The notes below the pieces were generated by a model, which saw only the letters and a program-made list of their open reading frames with translations, was not told where the DNA came from and did not search any database. Of a DNA stretch of 64,000 nucleotides, positions 46,214 through 55,534 are shown piece after piece (the first letter of the stretch is position 1; every line of letters begins with the position of its first letter). Source of the DNA: Bradyrhizobium sp. ISRA464. GTDB lineage: Bacteria > Pseudomonadota > Alphaproteobacteria > Rhizobiales > Xanthobacteraceae. Where the stretch lies: contig NZ_CP094526.1 of assembly GCF_029910095.1 (NCBI RefSeq), forward strand, positions 5,580,001 through 5,644,000. Direction: 5' to 3'. The position numbers were made by a program, and so were the translations under genes.

Positions 46214-46455
46214 ATGCGGCCGAAGAAGCACCAGACGACGGGGCCGAACGATCGACGGCGCCGGCTACGGCCCATGCCAAGCAGTTCAAGCGGCATCGGC
46301 GGCAGTTGCGCATCCTGCGCAGCCGGCTGGGCCGGATCATCCGCGACATCCGTTGCAAGATCGAAGGTGAAGCTGCGCTCGAAGAGGCGTTCGCGCTCCC
46401 GCAGCGACGATGCGCAAAATCCCCGCCGCATCTTCATCTCGGGCCAGAAGCACGG
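46214..46455 (+). mobile_element. Stitched remnant of an IS5-family transposase gene
   Basis: Three separate pieces of one transposase lie side by side. The native start is preserved (GGAGGAGACC, ATG, then MRPKKHQTTGPND). Next, in another frame, is HAKQFKRHRRQLRILRSRLG followed by RIIRDIRCKIEG (46270-46402). Back in the first frame comes DAQNPRRIFISGQK (46409-46450). In full-length relatives these segments are far apart, so at least two internal deletions have occurred. The element is dead. It separates the heptose operon from the glycosyltransferase gene whose stop lies at its right edge. Confidence 0.8.
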
Positions 46456-46460
46456 GTATC

Positions 46461-47654
46461 TCAGGCGGCTGCGCTATCGGGCGATGGCGACATGGCGGCG
46501 GCTGCGACTTCGCTCAGCCGGGACTTGCGATCGTGGAGCTGCGGAAGCGGCTCCATTCCGATTGTGGCCAAGATGTGCTCCCAGCGGTAGACCCAATCGT
46601 GCCGTAGCAGGCAACGCACGGCGTTCGTCCGGCGCACGCGCTCTATCCGCTCGGGCTGCGCATCCAATTCGTCGATCACGGCGGCGATATCGCTTGACTG
46701 TGGAGAAACCTCAATCACCGCATCTGGCCAATCGAAGCACTCTCGGAACTCGGCGCATTGCGGCGTGGTGCCAAGGATGACGGCGCCCCCGGCGGCACCC
46801 TCGAACAGACGTGACGGCAGGACCTGCTCGCCTACGATCTTGTGCGATTTTGCACCCACTACTGCCGCGGGACTGAAGCCCATGAAGTAACGGGTGCGCT
46901 TGATAGTGTTGGCGAGAAGCAGTCGATGCTCCCGCCAATCCTTGACCTGGGAATCGCCGCTCGAGAGCGAGTCATAGAGATAGAAGAAATTGCGCCGTTC
47001 AGCCAGCGCCACCAATTGCCGATGTAGTCCCGTTGCGCGATTGCCCATCGAATATACATCGACGACCCGCTCGGGCGGCGACGGATACGGTGTGGCAATC
47101 AGGCAATCGACGCCCGTCGCCAGAAAGGAACAGGGAGCGGACGTGTATGGGGAAAGGCGCGGTACGCTTGCGCTGTGAAGCAGAAACACGTGGTCGAACT
47201 GGTCCAACAGTCTCAAGTAATGGCTGTCCTGTTCGAGTGTGCTGGACCAGAGCTCGAACAGATATGCCACGGCGATCTTGCACCGACCGCGCCAATTTTG
47301 GATGCGCGAGAGCTCAACGAAACTTTGCGGACTCCAGGCCACAAAGAAGAAAACGTCGTAGTTCTGGTCGAGCTCGACCCGCTTGATCGTCGGCGCGTTC
47401 TTCAGTCCAAGCCCCTTACGGACACCATTGACCAGCCTGTTGAAGTCGCGCTGGACGTTCAGACTGTCGTGAGGTGGCAGAATGCCACTGAGATACCTCG
47501 TCAGGTAGTTGTCGATGCCAGGCGCGACGAGGTCTGCATGATCACATTCGGTGACGATACGGCAGAACTCGTAGGACAATGCGAAGTGAGCTCGATCTTT
47601 CGCGTTAAAGTCAGAAGCAACGAGGATTCGTCTCTTCAAGGACAGGTCCTCCAT
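46461..47654 (-). CDS. Glycosyltransferase (CgeB-like, GT-B fold)
   Basis: A 397-residue protein. The N-terminal half has RILVASDFNAKDRAHFALS, with VFFFVAWSPQSFVELSRI in the middle. The C-terminal half has a donor-binding pattern SHKIVGEQVLPSRLFEGAAGG and AVILGTTPQCAEFRECFDWP. The latter is the pattern of family 1-like glycosyltransferases that accept a conserved acidic residue (F-E-x-x-A-x-G). The last 15 residues are Ala/Ser/Pro-rich and run into the IS5 remnant, so the native C-terminus may be altered. It is transcribed towards the heptose operon and may transfer the heptose, which is inference from position. Confidence 0.78.
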   Translation of the reverse strand: MEDLSLKRRILVASDFNAKDRAHFALSYEFCRIVTECDHADLVAPGIDNYLTRYLSGILPPHDSLNVQRDFNRLVNGVRKGLGLKNAPTIKRVELDQNYDVFFFVAWSPQSFVELSRIQNWRGRCKIAVAYLFELWSSTLEQDSHYLRLLDQFDHVFLLHSASVPRLSPYTSAPCSFLATGVDCLIATPYPSPPERVVDVYSMGNRATGLHRQLVALAERRNFFYLYDSLSSGDSQVKDWREHRLLLANTIKRTRYFMGFSPAAVVGAKSHKIVGEQVLPSRLFEGAAGGAVILGTTPQCAEFRECFDWPDAVIEVSPQSSDIAAVIDELDAQPERIERVRRTNAVRCLLRHDWVYRWEHILATIGMEPLPQLHDRKSRLSEVAAAAMSPSPDSAAA

Positions 47655-47692
47655 GTTACCTTTTTGGCCACCTCTAGCCTCTGGATTGCGAT

Positions 47693-49363
47693 CTACCCCT
47701 GTACGGCCGGCTGAGCCGGACGCTGGACCCAGTCGGAGGGATCAGAATGCATTGCGGGCAAAGGATGCCGTCCCAGAATCATGTCCGCGGCCTTTTCTGC
47801 GATCATGAACACAGCCGCGGACGTGTTGGCGGAGGGCACAGTGGGCATTATCGAAGCATCCGCTATCCGCAGGCCGTCCAAACCGTGGACACGTAATTGA
47901 TCATCGACGACCGACGCCGGGTTGTCCTGCGGGCCCATTTGGCACGTCCCGCACACGTGATATGCTGTCAGTCCAGCTTCCCGCGCGTATTCTAGGCACT
48001 CGGAGTCGTCCGTGACCGAGGGACCGGGCAACTCCTCCCCGCAGTAGTAAGGCTGAAGCTCTGGGGCGCCGAGCAGCCGCCGCACCGTCCTGATGCCGTC
48101 GACAGCAACACGCTGGTCCCTTTCGTCCACGAGATAGTTGGGCTGAATGATCGGGGCACGGAAGGGATCGGGCGAGCACGCGCGGACGAATCCGGTGCTG
48201 TTCGGCCGCAGCTGATAGAATCCGGGCTTGAGGACGGGAAAACTTTCCAGGGTGTGGTTCGTATAATTCCCAATGGCAATATCCAGCTGAATATCCGGAG
48301 TGGAGGAGAGATCCCGCGAATTGGCGAAACCGTAGACGAGAGACGGACTAACGGCGAGAATGCTCGGACGGCCGAAGGCCCATTTGGCGCCTTCCCGAAG
48401 CAGAGCAAAGCCGTGCCCGCTGATCGTCTTGCCCTTCACCCGGACGATGAAATGGATCATATAGTGGTCCTGCAGGTTCGCGCCGACGCCAGGCAATTCA
48501 TGCAGGATCGGAACACCAAGGTCTGCGAGCAATGCTGGTGAACCGACCCCTGAAATCTGCAGCAGCTTCGGCGTATTCGTAGCCCCGGCGGTGAGGATCA
48601 CCTCGCGACGTGCTTGCAAGTCACGAGCAGGACGGCCAGGTCCTTGCGCGTACCGAACCCCGATCGCGCGCTTTCCCTCGAACACCACCGCAGTGGCTTG
48701 AGCTCTGGTCCGAATCTCCAAGTTCCTCTTCTTGGTAACTGGCCGCAGAAATGCCCGCGCCGCACTTACGCGCCAGCCGTTCTCGATATAGCGCTGATAG
48801 TACCCGACCCCCGCCTGCCTTGCGCCGTTGTAGTCGGAATTGTGCGGCAGTCCGAGGTTGTGCGCAGCCTCAATGAAAGAATCGCAAAGCGGGTGTTGCC
48901 AATCGCAGTCCGTGATGGGAAGCGCTCCTTCCAGGCCTCGGTACGTGGTATCGCAGGTCCCGATTCTCCGTTCGGTTCTTTTGAAGTACGGAAGCACGTC
49001 AGCGTAGCCCCAGCCCCGGTTGCCCCGGCGGGCCCAACCATCGAAATCCTCGTAATGGCCCCGGTTGTAGTTCATTCCGTTGATCGCGGTCGAACCACCG
49101 AGCGTCTTGCCCTGAGGGATCGGTATGGCGCGGTTTGCCGTCGCTGGGCTCGGCTCCGTTTCGAACTGCCATGCGTATTTCGGAATTGATGAGGCCTTGT
49201 AGACCCCGGCGGGGACACGCAGGAAGACACTGTAGTCGGGCGGGCCCGCCTCGAGCAGGCAAACAGTGCAGTCTTCTGCGGCCGCGAGCCGATTGGCCAC
49301 CACGCACCCCGCGGCCCCGGCGCCGACAATTACATAGTCGAAAACCTCTGTTTCCGCCGACAT
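47693..49363 (-). CDS. GMC family FAD-dependent oxidoreductase (choline dehydrogenase-like)
   Basis: A 556-residue flavoprotein. The FAD motif is DYVIVGAGAAGCVVANRL. GMC signature 1 is GKTLGGSTAINGMNYNRG and signature 2 is GATNTPKLLQISGVG. The active-site histidine is in LTAYHVCGTCQMG, with Asn/His partner in TVPSANTSAAVFMIAEKAA. It oxidises an alcohol to an aldehyde; choline, glucose-type sugars and long-chain alcohols are all used by family members. Its presence inside a polysaccharide region is unusual and it may be unrelated cargo. GGGG precedes the ATG at eight bases. Confidence 0.92.
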   Translation of the reverse strand: MSAETEVFDYVIVGAGAAGCVVANRLAAAEDCTVCLLEAGPPDYSVFLRVPAGVYKASSIPKYAWQFETEPSPATANRAIPIPQGKTLGGSTAINGMNYNRGHYEDFDGWARRGNRGWGYADVLPYFKRTERRIGTCDTTYRGLEGALPITDCDWQHPLCDSFIEAAHNLGLPHNSDYNGARQAGVGYYQRYIENGWRVSAARAFLRPVTKKRNLEIRTRAQATAVVFEGKRAIGVRYAQGPGRPARDLQARREVILTAGATNTPKLLQISGVGSPALLADLGVPILHELPGVGANLQDHYMIHFIVRVKGKTISGHGFALLREGAKWAFGRPSILAVSPSLVYGFANSRDLSSTPDIQLDIAIGNYTNHTLESFPVLKPGFYQLRPNSTGFVRACSPDPFRAPIIQPNYLVDERDQRVAVDGIRTVRRLLGAPELQPYYCGEELPGPSVTDDSECLEYAREAGLTAYHVCGTCQMGPQDNPASVVDDQLRVHGLDGLRIADASIMPTVPSANTSAAVFMIAEKAADMILGRHPLPAMHSDPSDWVQRPAQPAVQG

Positions 49364-50062
49364 TGTTTCTACCCCACGGGTTCCACTGCACGGAGAATGT
49401 TAGCGGATGGGTCTTCGCGTCACTTGGCTCATCGGTGTTACCCCTTCGGAGCGCTTTTTGAGATTGTCATTCGCAGGCATGCTCCGGAGTGCCGCGCGGC
49501 TCACCATGAAAGAGGGCCCCCGGGGGGTGATCGGCATTGCTTCACTCTCTAGGGTGCGGTGCGGCTCACGGCTCCGAACGTGTTCGCCAATGCAGCGCAA
49601 GACGCTGTTCACCAAGCTCAGATTGGCGACGCCTGGGACGTGTAACCGGGCGTGTCCAGAGGCAAGCCATGAACTTCTTTCGGCAATCGCGACGCGGGCT
49701 GACCTCCCGGACGGCTCTCTGCTCGTCACGACGTCAGCGGATGGTGGCCATCCCCTCAGAGATTGGTATCGCGGAGTCGCTCAAGGAGCATGGGCTGAGC
49801 AGGATTCTTCCCACTTCTGGCGCCATTTCAGACGCCAAGCCGGTCATGCGGTTGGCTGAGATTGCTGAATACGGGCGGGGATTTGAGATCAGAGGCTACA
49901 CCAAGGACCACATCAGCCTCACCAGGATCGCTCCGCGTTTAGCCCCGCATCAGATTCAGCCAACAAGCGCAGGCTTGAGGATCTCCTTGGTCGGGACGTC
50001 TGCGGCTTCGCCTGCCTGGACGGAGTCAGGACTTATGGGACTTCCCTCAGTGAGGACTGCTT
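49364..50062. other. Intergenic region with no supported gene
   Basis: About 700 bases. Open frames on both strands lack family features. A minus-strand frame contains MPITPRGPSFMVSR, faintly like the start of some phage-type integrases, but no catalytic residues follow. A plus-strand piece reads DWYRGVAQGAWAEQDSSHFW, which I do not recognise. The composition and lack of a gene suggest decayed sequence, possibly of mobile origin. Confidence 0.5.
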
Positions 50063-51412
50063 ATGAGCCTGCGTAAGCAAGCGGCCAGTTTAGCCATTAT
50101 GCATGCGGCGGACGTCCTGCAGCCCCTTCTCATTCTGCCATATGCCGGCAGGGTTCTGGGGCCCCTTCAGTTTGGACAATACGCATACGCCCTGAGCGTC
50201 GGATGGCTCGCAGCCACGATCGTGGAGTATGGTTTTCATTGGACTGCGCAACGTGCGGCGGCGTCCGCCCGGCATGAGCCAGCCGTGATCGCCTCTCTCT
50301 TCGCGGAGGTCGCTGCCACGAAAGCTATACTGTGCTTCGTGGTGACGCTCGCTGGCGTCGCTGCCCCGGACGGCCTCCTCGCTGTCAGCAAGCCCATGTT
50401 CTTGTGCGCCATGCTGACCTCAGTGGGAGGCATCCTGTTTCCGACCTGGCTGTTCATCGCTCTGGAACGCGCATGGCAAGCGGCCGTCGCGGTGGTCGTC
50501 GGCCGCAGTTTGGCTCTGGTGTGCTTCCTGACGATGGTGACCTCGTCCGCCCAAATCGAACTTGCGGTGGCGATTCAGAGCTCGATACCCCTGGTCGCGG
50601 GCCTTGTCAGCCTGCCGTTCATCGTTCCCATCGGCTTCAGCGGCTTCAGGGCCGTGACACCGTCCACGGTTGGAATGCAGCTTCGCAACGGCTGGCGAGG
50701 ATTCCTCTTTACTCTTGTCGAGAGGCTGTTCGTGACTCTGCCCGTTCCGCTTGTCGAGCATTTTGCGGGTTACGTTGCCGCCGGGCACTATTCGATCGCC
50801 GAGAAGTTCGTGAGCGCCACACGGCCTTTTTTCAGAGCCATGTGCGAAACGCTTTTGCCCAGAGTCGCATATTGCGCGCACCACGACCCGGAAGCTGGGC
50901 TCGTTCTGATTCGGCGTTCCCTGCTGACCCTCGTCGTTGGTGCGGCACTCAGCCTTTTTTTGTTCTTTCTCGCCCCATATGTCATCCTCTTATTATTCGG
51001 CGAGAGTTTTTCGGGTGCGATCCCGATCGTTCGGGTGATGTCTGTCATTCCTATTCTAATAAACGCGAATACCTGCACGTCAAACCTCTATATGTTTAAC
51101 TACGGCCACGAGCGCGCTTGGGCCTCTCTCAATGTATCAGGCTTATTGATATTCCTCGCCGTAGCATACCTACTTTCTCTCCAACTCTTGAACGCGGCCA
51201 TCGCCGTCGCGATCGCACTAATCGCGAGAGAATGCTTCGTGCTGGTGGTTTCGGCAGGTTTCTTCTTGGTGTTTGGCACTGCCAGAGTGCGGATTCCCGC
51301 AACTCAAGGTGACGGCAAAGCGCGCGCAAGCGACGTTGCAGCGGGTTCCATGCTCGCGTCCCCCACCAGCGCCGTGCCGCCTTGGCGCGGTCAACTTCGC
51401 TCCGAACGCTAG
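50063..51412 (+). CDS. Oligosaccharide flippase (MOP/PST family)
   Basis: A 449-residue membrane protein with about twelve TM helices. It begins SLAIMHAADVLQPLLILPYAGRVLGP, a typical flippase start, followed by FGQYAYALSVGWLAATIVEYGF, which is the usual YGF segment of Wzx proteins. It contains AAGHYSIAEKFVSATRPFFRA in the second half. It is not closely like the other flippase in the window, so the region holds two unrelated Wzx-type proteins. GAGG lies seven bases before the ATG. The last 45 residues are hydrophilic. Confidence 0.88.
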   Translation: MSLRKQAASLAIMHAADVLQPLLILPYAGRVLGPLQFGQYAYALSVGWLAATIVEYGFHWTAQRAAASARHEPAVIASLFAEVAATKAILCFVVTLAGVAAPDGLLAVSKPMFLCAMLTSVGGILFPTWLFIALERAWQAAVAVVVGRSLALVCFLTMVTSSAQIELAVAIQSSIPLVAGLVSLPFIVPIGFSGFRAVTPSTVGMQLRNGWRGFLFTLVERLFVTLPVPLVEHFAGYVAAGHYSIAEKFVSATRPFFRAMCETLLPRVAYCAHHDPEAGLVLIRRSLLTLVVGAALSLFLFFLAPYVILLLFGESFSGAIPIVRVMSVIPILINANTCTSNLYMFNYGHERAWASLNVSGLLIFLAVAYLLSLQLLNAAIAVAIALIARECFVLVVSAGFFLVFGTARVRIPATQGDGKARASDVAAGSMLASPTSAVPPWRGQLRSER

Positions 51413-51618
51413 CTCGACGTGCTTCCTCCAGGCTTACCGCCTCACGAGTTAGCCGAGGATCCTCTAGAGCCAAGCGATCCGGGTGGCGGCGTAAGCACCG
51501 CCGCACACGTGGATGGCTGCTTCAAGGCGGGCGTCACGAGCGTATGGAGTACTCCTCTGTTGACGGTTGAACCTATGCCCTTTGTAATTCACAATCGACA
51601 GACGGAAAGGTCGATCGC

Positions 51619-52728
51619 ATGCGTGTTGTCCTCACTCGGCGCGAGGCTCTCGACTCGCCGGACGGCATCAATATTTTCATCGTATCGCTTGCTCAAGCCC
51701 TGTCCGATCTGGATCACGAGGTGAAGATCGTTGTGGGGAGCCTCCAGAGCCATGCGGAGTACCGGCGCCTTCTAACTCCTCGTCTCGATCTGCCGATCCT
51801 TGCATTGAGTCGCACGCCTTCGACGGGGCTTGCCTCCGTTGCGGCCTGGCTTCGCGCGAAGTGGATTATCGATCGCTTCAGGCCGGACCTCGTCATCCAC
51901 AGCGAGGCAGTGCCCCTCCCGCTCCGCGGCACAATCGTCCAGGTTGTCCACAATCTCGAGCTTCGCAGTGGGCGACTTGCTCCGGTGTGGCGGATCATTC
52001 GGCGGTTCAGCACCAAGCGGTGCGACTACGTGGTCGCCACGACGACTGAGCTTCGTGATGAACTCGTCCGCGATCTTGGCATGCCACGGCACCAGCTTGC
52101 TGTGATCCCCAAATGCATCGACCTTCAGGCCTACCATGGGATTGACCTTGCAGCCCGCGAGCGGGCGATCCTCCATTCCGGGACCCTGCCCTACAAGGAT
52201 CCCGGTGCCACGATTCGGGCATTCGGTGAGCTCGACGATCCGTCAGTAGGACTCTACGTTGCAGGCGACATCACTCAACCGACGCAAGCGGCGGTGGATG
52301 CTCTCCCGGATCGGATTCGCAAGCGCGTTACCCTCCTGGGTCCCGCGGATGGGCAGACGGTGCGGAGGTTGCATGGTCGGGTTAGGGTCGCTGCCTTCCC
52401 CACTCGCTATGCGACCCCTGTCGCGTCTGCAACTGTCATGGAGGCGATCGCTAGCGGAACGCCTATTGTCGGTTCTTCACGGCTCAGCCGGGATGTGCTC
52501 GTGAATGGCGTGAACGGGCTTGTGTCCGATACAGACCCAAGCGCGATGGCGATTGCGCTCAGATCCGTCCTGAACGATGACGCGTTGTGGTTACAGCTGT
52601 CCGCAGGCGCGCGCCGAATGGCCCAACGGTTCGATGCTTTTCGCGTCGCGCGGCAGTACATCGAACTTGCGTCTGCGACGAGCCCGCGGCAGCTACCGTC
52701 TTATCGACTGCGAAAGCGGTTCCGGTGA
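51619..52728 (+). CDS. Glycosyltransferase family 1/4 protein
   Basis: A 369-residue GT-B enzyme. The N-terminus is MRVVLTRREALDSPDGINIF. The donor domain has LHSGTLPYKDPGATIRAF, VTLLGPADGQTVRRLHG and the conserved acidic region ATVMEAIASGTPIVGSS. The first lobe contains VVHNLELRSGRLAPVWRII and VVATTTELRDELV. GGAAAGG lies eight bases before the ATG. It follows the flippase on the same strand and likely adds one residue to the repeat unit. Donor and acceptor are not determined. Confidence 0.88.
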   Translation: MRVVLTRREALDSPDGINIFIVSLAQALSDLDHEVKIVVGSLQSHAEYRRLLTPRLDLPILALSRTPSTGLASVAAWLRAKWIIDRFRPDLVIHSEAVPLPLRGTIVQVVHNLELRSGRLAPVWRIIRRFSTKRCDYVVATTTELRDELVRDLGMPRHQLAVIPKCIDLQAYHGIDLAARERAILHSGTLPYKDPGATIRAFGELDDPSVGLYVAGDITQPTQAAVDALPDRIRKRVTLLGPADGQTVRRLHGRVRVAAFPTRYATPVASATVMEAIASGTPIVGSSRLSRDVLVNGVNGLVSDTDPSAMAIALRSVLNDDALWLQLSAGARRMAQRFDAFRVARQYIELASATSPRQLPSYRLRKRFR

Positions 52729-52797
52729 CAATCTAATCAGCTCTGGGCGGGAGAACCCACATTCGCCGCAGCGGTTGTCGAGCAACGGTTCGTGTCT

Positions 52798-53763
52798 CTA
52801 GAACCCGTAAAGCCGAGCAGGGTTCTCCACCAAGATGGTGCGGCGGATCTCCGCGTCGGGCACCCACCTCGCAAACAGATTGAGAAGATGCCCGGTATCG
52901 ACCGGAAGGTTGGGCGCGAGATCCGTGTTGGATCGACCAGCGACAGGGGTCGAGTCAACGTGTGGCCAACCCGAGCCCCATAGCAGCCGATCCGGGTTTG
53001 CGGCCAGAAGAGCCCGAACCACAGGTATGAGGTCCCCGTAGTCGGGAGCTTTCTTGGAGAGCCGATATGGTTCTGCGAGTTTGACATAGGCGCGCCCCGA
53101 TTTGACCAGCGACAGCACCGCCTCGAAGCCGGGCTGCTGCACGCCACCGGCAACCCATCCGAAGTAATCGAGAACAAGGGGCACAGGGCACGCGGCGAGT
53201 TGCGGCGCGAGAGCTGCGACCACGTCGGGAGGTGCCGAGATGTCGAGGTGCCATCCCCGTACGTTAGCAAGATCGATTGCAGTCTGTAGGTGCTTTGCTG
53301 CAGCCGCCGGACGGAAGACGCCGGCGCCGCCGAGGAACAGCCGCATGCCGGTGATGCCACCCTTCATCATTGAATCGAGCCTCTCCGACGAAGTGGCCTT
53401 GTCGACCAAGGCAACGCCGCGCGCGCGATCTCGCCCGAGCTTCTCGATGGCAGCAAGAGTCACTGAATTGTCATTTCCATAGACGGTCGGGGTGACGATG
53501 ACCGCACGTTCGATACTCAGGAATTTCAGCATTTCAACCAAGTCGTCGGCGGTCGCGACGGGAGGGGTGTAGTCCCGCTCCGGCGACATGGGGAATTCCT
53601 CCGGCTCGCCAACGACATGGACGTGCGCGTCGCAGGCGCCGCGCGGGACATCAAAAGCGACCGTTGTATTCGGCTTTGGGCCGGCGGCAGAAACCCGCTT
53701 CAAGTTGGCCATCGAGACGCATAAAGCGCTTGCGGTCTTGAATAGCGCTCGACGTGTCAGCAT
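52798..53763 (-). CDS. Amidohydrolase-family (PF04909-type) metal-dependent hydrolase with a Tat-like signal
   Basis: A 321-residue protein. The N-terminal TRRALFKTASALCVSM is a twin-arginine-like signal, so the enzyme is probably periplasmic. The hydrolase domain has CDAHVHVVG (metal-binding His-x-His), VDKATSSERLD, a mid-protein GWHLDISAPP and LLWGSGWPHVD near the end. This is the pattern of lactonase/2-pyrone-4,6-dicarboxylate hydrolase-like amidohydrolases. GGAG is five bases before the ATG. Nothing in the neighbouring polysaccharide genes explains it; a sugar lactone substrate is possible. Confidence 0.87.
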   Translation of the reverse strand: MLTRRALFKTASALCVSMANLKRVSAAGPKPNTTVAFDVPRGACDAHVHVVGEPEEFPMSPERDYTPPVATADDLVEMLKFLSIERAVIVTPTVYGNDNSVTLAAIEKLGRDRARGVALVDKATSSERLDSMMKGGITGMRLFLGGAGVFRPAAAAKHLQTAIDLANVRGWHLDISAPPDVVAALAPQLAACPVPLVLDYFGWVAGGVQQPGFEAVLSLVKSGRAYVKLAEPYRLSKKAPDYGDLIPVVRALLAANPDRLLWGSGWPHVDSTPVAGRSNTDLAPNLPVDTGHLLNLFARWVPDAEIRRTILVENPARLYGF

Positions 53764-53818
53764 GGATCTCCAAAGCCTCGGTCTTACGTGGCGTCCCGCC
53801 GCACTCCGGAAATGGCCG

Positions 53819-54223
53819 TCACCGTCCGCGCCACCAACCGATACTCAGGTCCCACAGCACAGACCGCAGCGGGGAAGCGCCAAGCGACCAAAGGGGTGCC
53901 GATCCGAGGATCATACGTCCGGTCGTGGTGCTCGTGTCAATCGGCGTACCGAGGATGCGAAGGCCGACGCCCTTGCGGCCCAGCCGCTCGATGAGCGCCA
54001 GCACCCCTCGGGTCGAACGCGCCACTCGATAGGGTTTGGTGATCGCGATCACGTCCCCTTTCCGAGTGGACTCGATCGCCCGCTCCAACTCCGGCATCTT
54101 CCCGAAGACGCTGGCCTTCTCGCAAAAGTACTCCTGTGCCCCGATCGCGGCCAGATCGCGCTTCTGAGCGTCAAGTCGCTCGATGGGTTCGAGCGGACCA
54201 ATGCGACAATAGCCCACGATCAC
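53819..54223 (-). pseudogene. Serine recombinase (resolvase) fragment lacking the catalytic serine
   Basis: Residues from IVGYCRIG through RLDAQKRDLAAIG, GDVIAITKPYRVARSTRGV and LRILGTPIDTSTTTGRMIL follow the N-terminal resolvase domain. In active enzymes the start reads YARVS with the nucleophilic Ser; here the triplet is GGT (Gly) in CRIG. The helical linker and the DNA-binding domain are missing, and the frame ends in unrelated residues. The open frame extends to 54307, but the family domain starts near 54223. It is a dead relic of a mobile element. Confidence 0.82.
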
Positions 54224-54513
54224 GGACTTCCCCCTAGCAGCCACATACAGGCCCAAAACACGTGCCGCTTTGGACGGTAGTTCAGAACAGTCTCTCGCGG
54301 CAACCACTTTGAGCGAATCTACTTCCGGCGCAAGTTTCGGATTCTTGATGGGTTAGTCTGCACCACCGTGGGTGTTGAGGGTGATCACCAGAGCACAACT
54401 CAATACAACACTCTTTGACGGGTTTATTGCGAACGGACTCGCGCTGCGAGACCAGCGGTTTCGGCGGTGATGCTGGCACGCCCCCGTAGACTGACTGTCC
54501 AGCTAACCAAGCG

Positions 54514-55266
54514 CTACTTCACCAAAGTACGTCCGGTGTAGTCGATGCGATGAAGCAAAGGCGACATGCTCTGTTCTTCGAAGTATTGGTCTACAGCCTT
54601 TCGCGCTCCGGCCCAGTGCCCATAATCGTCAATGATGAGAACTCCGCCCGGTGAGAGCCGCGGGAAAAGGTGAACGAGTTCGTGATAGGTGGATTCGTAC
54701 CAGTCCGTATCCAGTCGAAGCAGCGCAATTCTCTGCGGGGCCTGCTTTGGGACTGTGCTCTCAACCGGGCCCTGTACGTAATTCAGGAGGTGCGGCGGGT
54801 AGCCGGTCGACGCGACATTCCGCTTGACCTCGTCCAACGGGGCGACAGCCCAAATATGACTGGTGTCGCGGGACTCTGACGACAGCAATGTAGCGGCCGA
54901 TTCGCCTCGTAGATCGCGGTCCGCATCGGTTGGCTGTGACATGCCTTCAAACGTGTCGAACATCCAAATATCGCGTAAATCTCCCGCATCTAAAAGCGTG
55001 AGGGCGCAAGCCATGACGCTGCCGCCCTTCCAGACGCCACATTCGAGGATGCTGCCCGGGATGCGATTGCGGACGACATATCGGACCGCTTCGTGCAAAG
55101 CGGAAACCCGTTCTGGTGTCGTCATGGTGAAGGGTTTGACTCTGTCGCAGAGGGAAATGGCTTCTGGGCTGAAGTCAGGGGGACAACCCGTCTTTGTGCG
55201 TGCGGCGATCGTGTATCCAGCCTTCTCGACCAGCAATCTAATCACTCGTCTCGCAACTCTTCTCAT
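54514..55266 (-). CDS. TylF/macrocin-type O-methyltransferase
   Basis: A 250-residue SAM- and metal-dependent methyltransferase (PF05711). Family features are SILECGVWKGGSVMACALTL (SAM site), DIWMFDTFEGMSQPTD, RIALLRLDTDWYESTYHEL (metal-binding Asp) and GGVLIIDDYGHWAGARKAV. Such enzymes methylate sugar hydroxyls in antibiotics and polysaccharides. The second ATG (55266) has GGAGG five bases upstream and is chosen over 55278. It probably adds an O-methyl group to a residue of the polymer. It stands between two mobile-element relics. Confidence 0.92.
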   Translation of the reverse strand: MRRVARRVIRLLVEKAGYTIAARTKTGCPPDFSPEAISLCDRVKPFTMTTPERVSALHEAVRYVVRNRIPGSILECGVWKGGSVMACALTLLDAGDLRDIWMFDTFEGMSQPTDADRDLRGESAATLLSSESRDTSHIWAVAPLDEVKRNVASTGYPPHLLNYVQGPVESTVPKQAPQRIALLRLDTDWYESTYHELVHLFPRLSPGGVLIIDDYGHWAGARKAVDQYFEEQSMSPLLHRIDYTGRTLVK

Positions 55267-55397
55267 TCCCCCCTCCATTGGTCGGGGTTTCGCTGTCCTT
55301 TCTGCACTCGTAGCGTATTCAGATTGAGACTGGCCGCTTACAGCAACTAAGGAGTAACCCGGTTTCTCTTGCGTTCGGCGTGAAGCTCTTCATGCTG

Positions 55398-55504
55398 GCC
55401 GTACAGCCTGCCAAAATCGCGCGACAGATCCTTCAGCGCAGCGTCAACCAGGACGCGAATCGCACGCAGCAGGTGATCCACCAGACCGCTGCTCCAACCG
55501 CACG
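55398..55504 (-). mobile_element. N-terminal fragment of a second IS5-type transposase
   Basis: On the minus strand the translation DHLLRAIRVLVDAALKDLSR continues DFGRLYG. This matches the N-terminus of one IS5-type transposase group (pattern DHPLR.IR..V..AL..L...F..LY). The preceding LEQR is present in another frame, so one frameshift exists. It is a different element from the one at 46214. Confidence 0.6.
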
Positions 55505-55534
55505 CAACTTTTCAGCAGCCTGTTAGTGGCCTCT

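Noticed and set aside
49400..49729. Minus-strand frame beginning with an integrase-like MPITPRG segment
   Set aside because: Only a handful of residues are suggestive and no catalytic Arg/His/Tyr pattern follows, so it is not reported as a gene.
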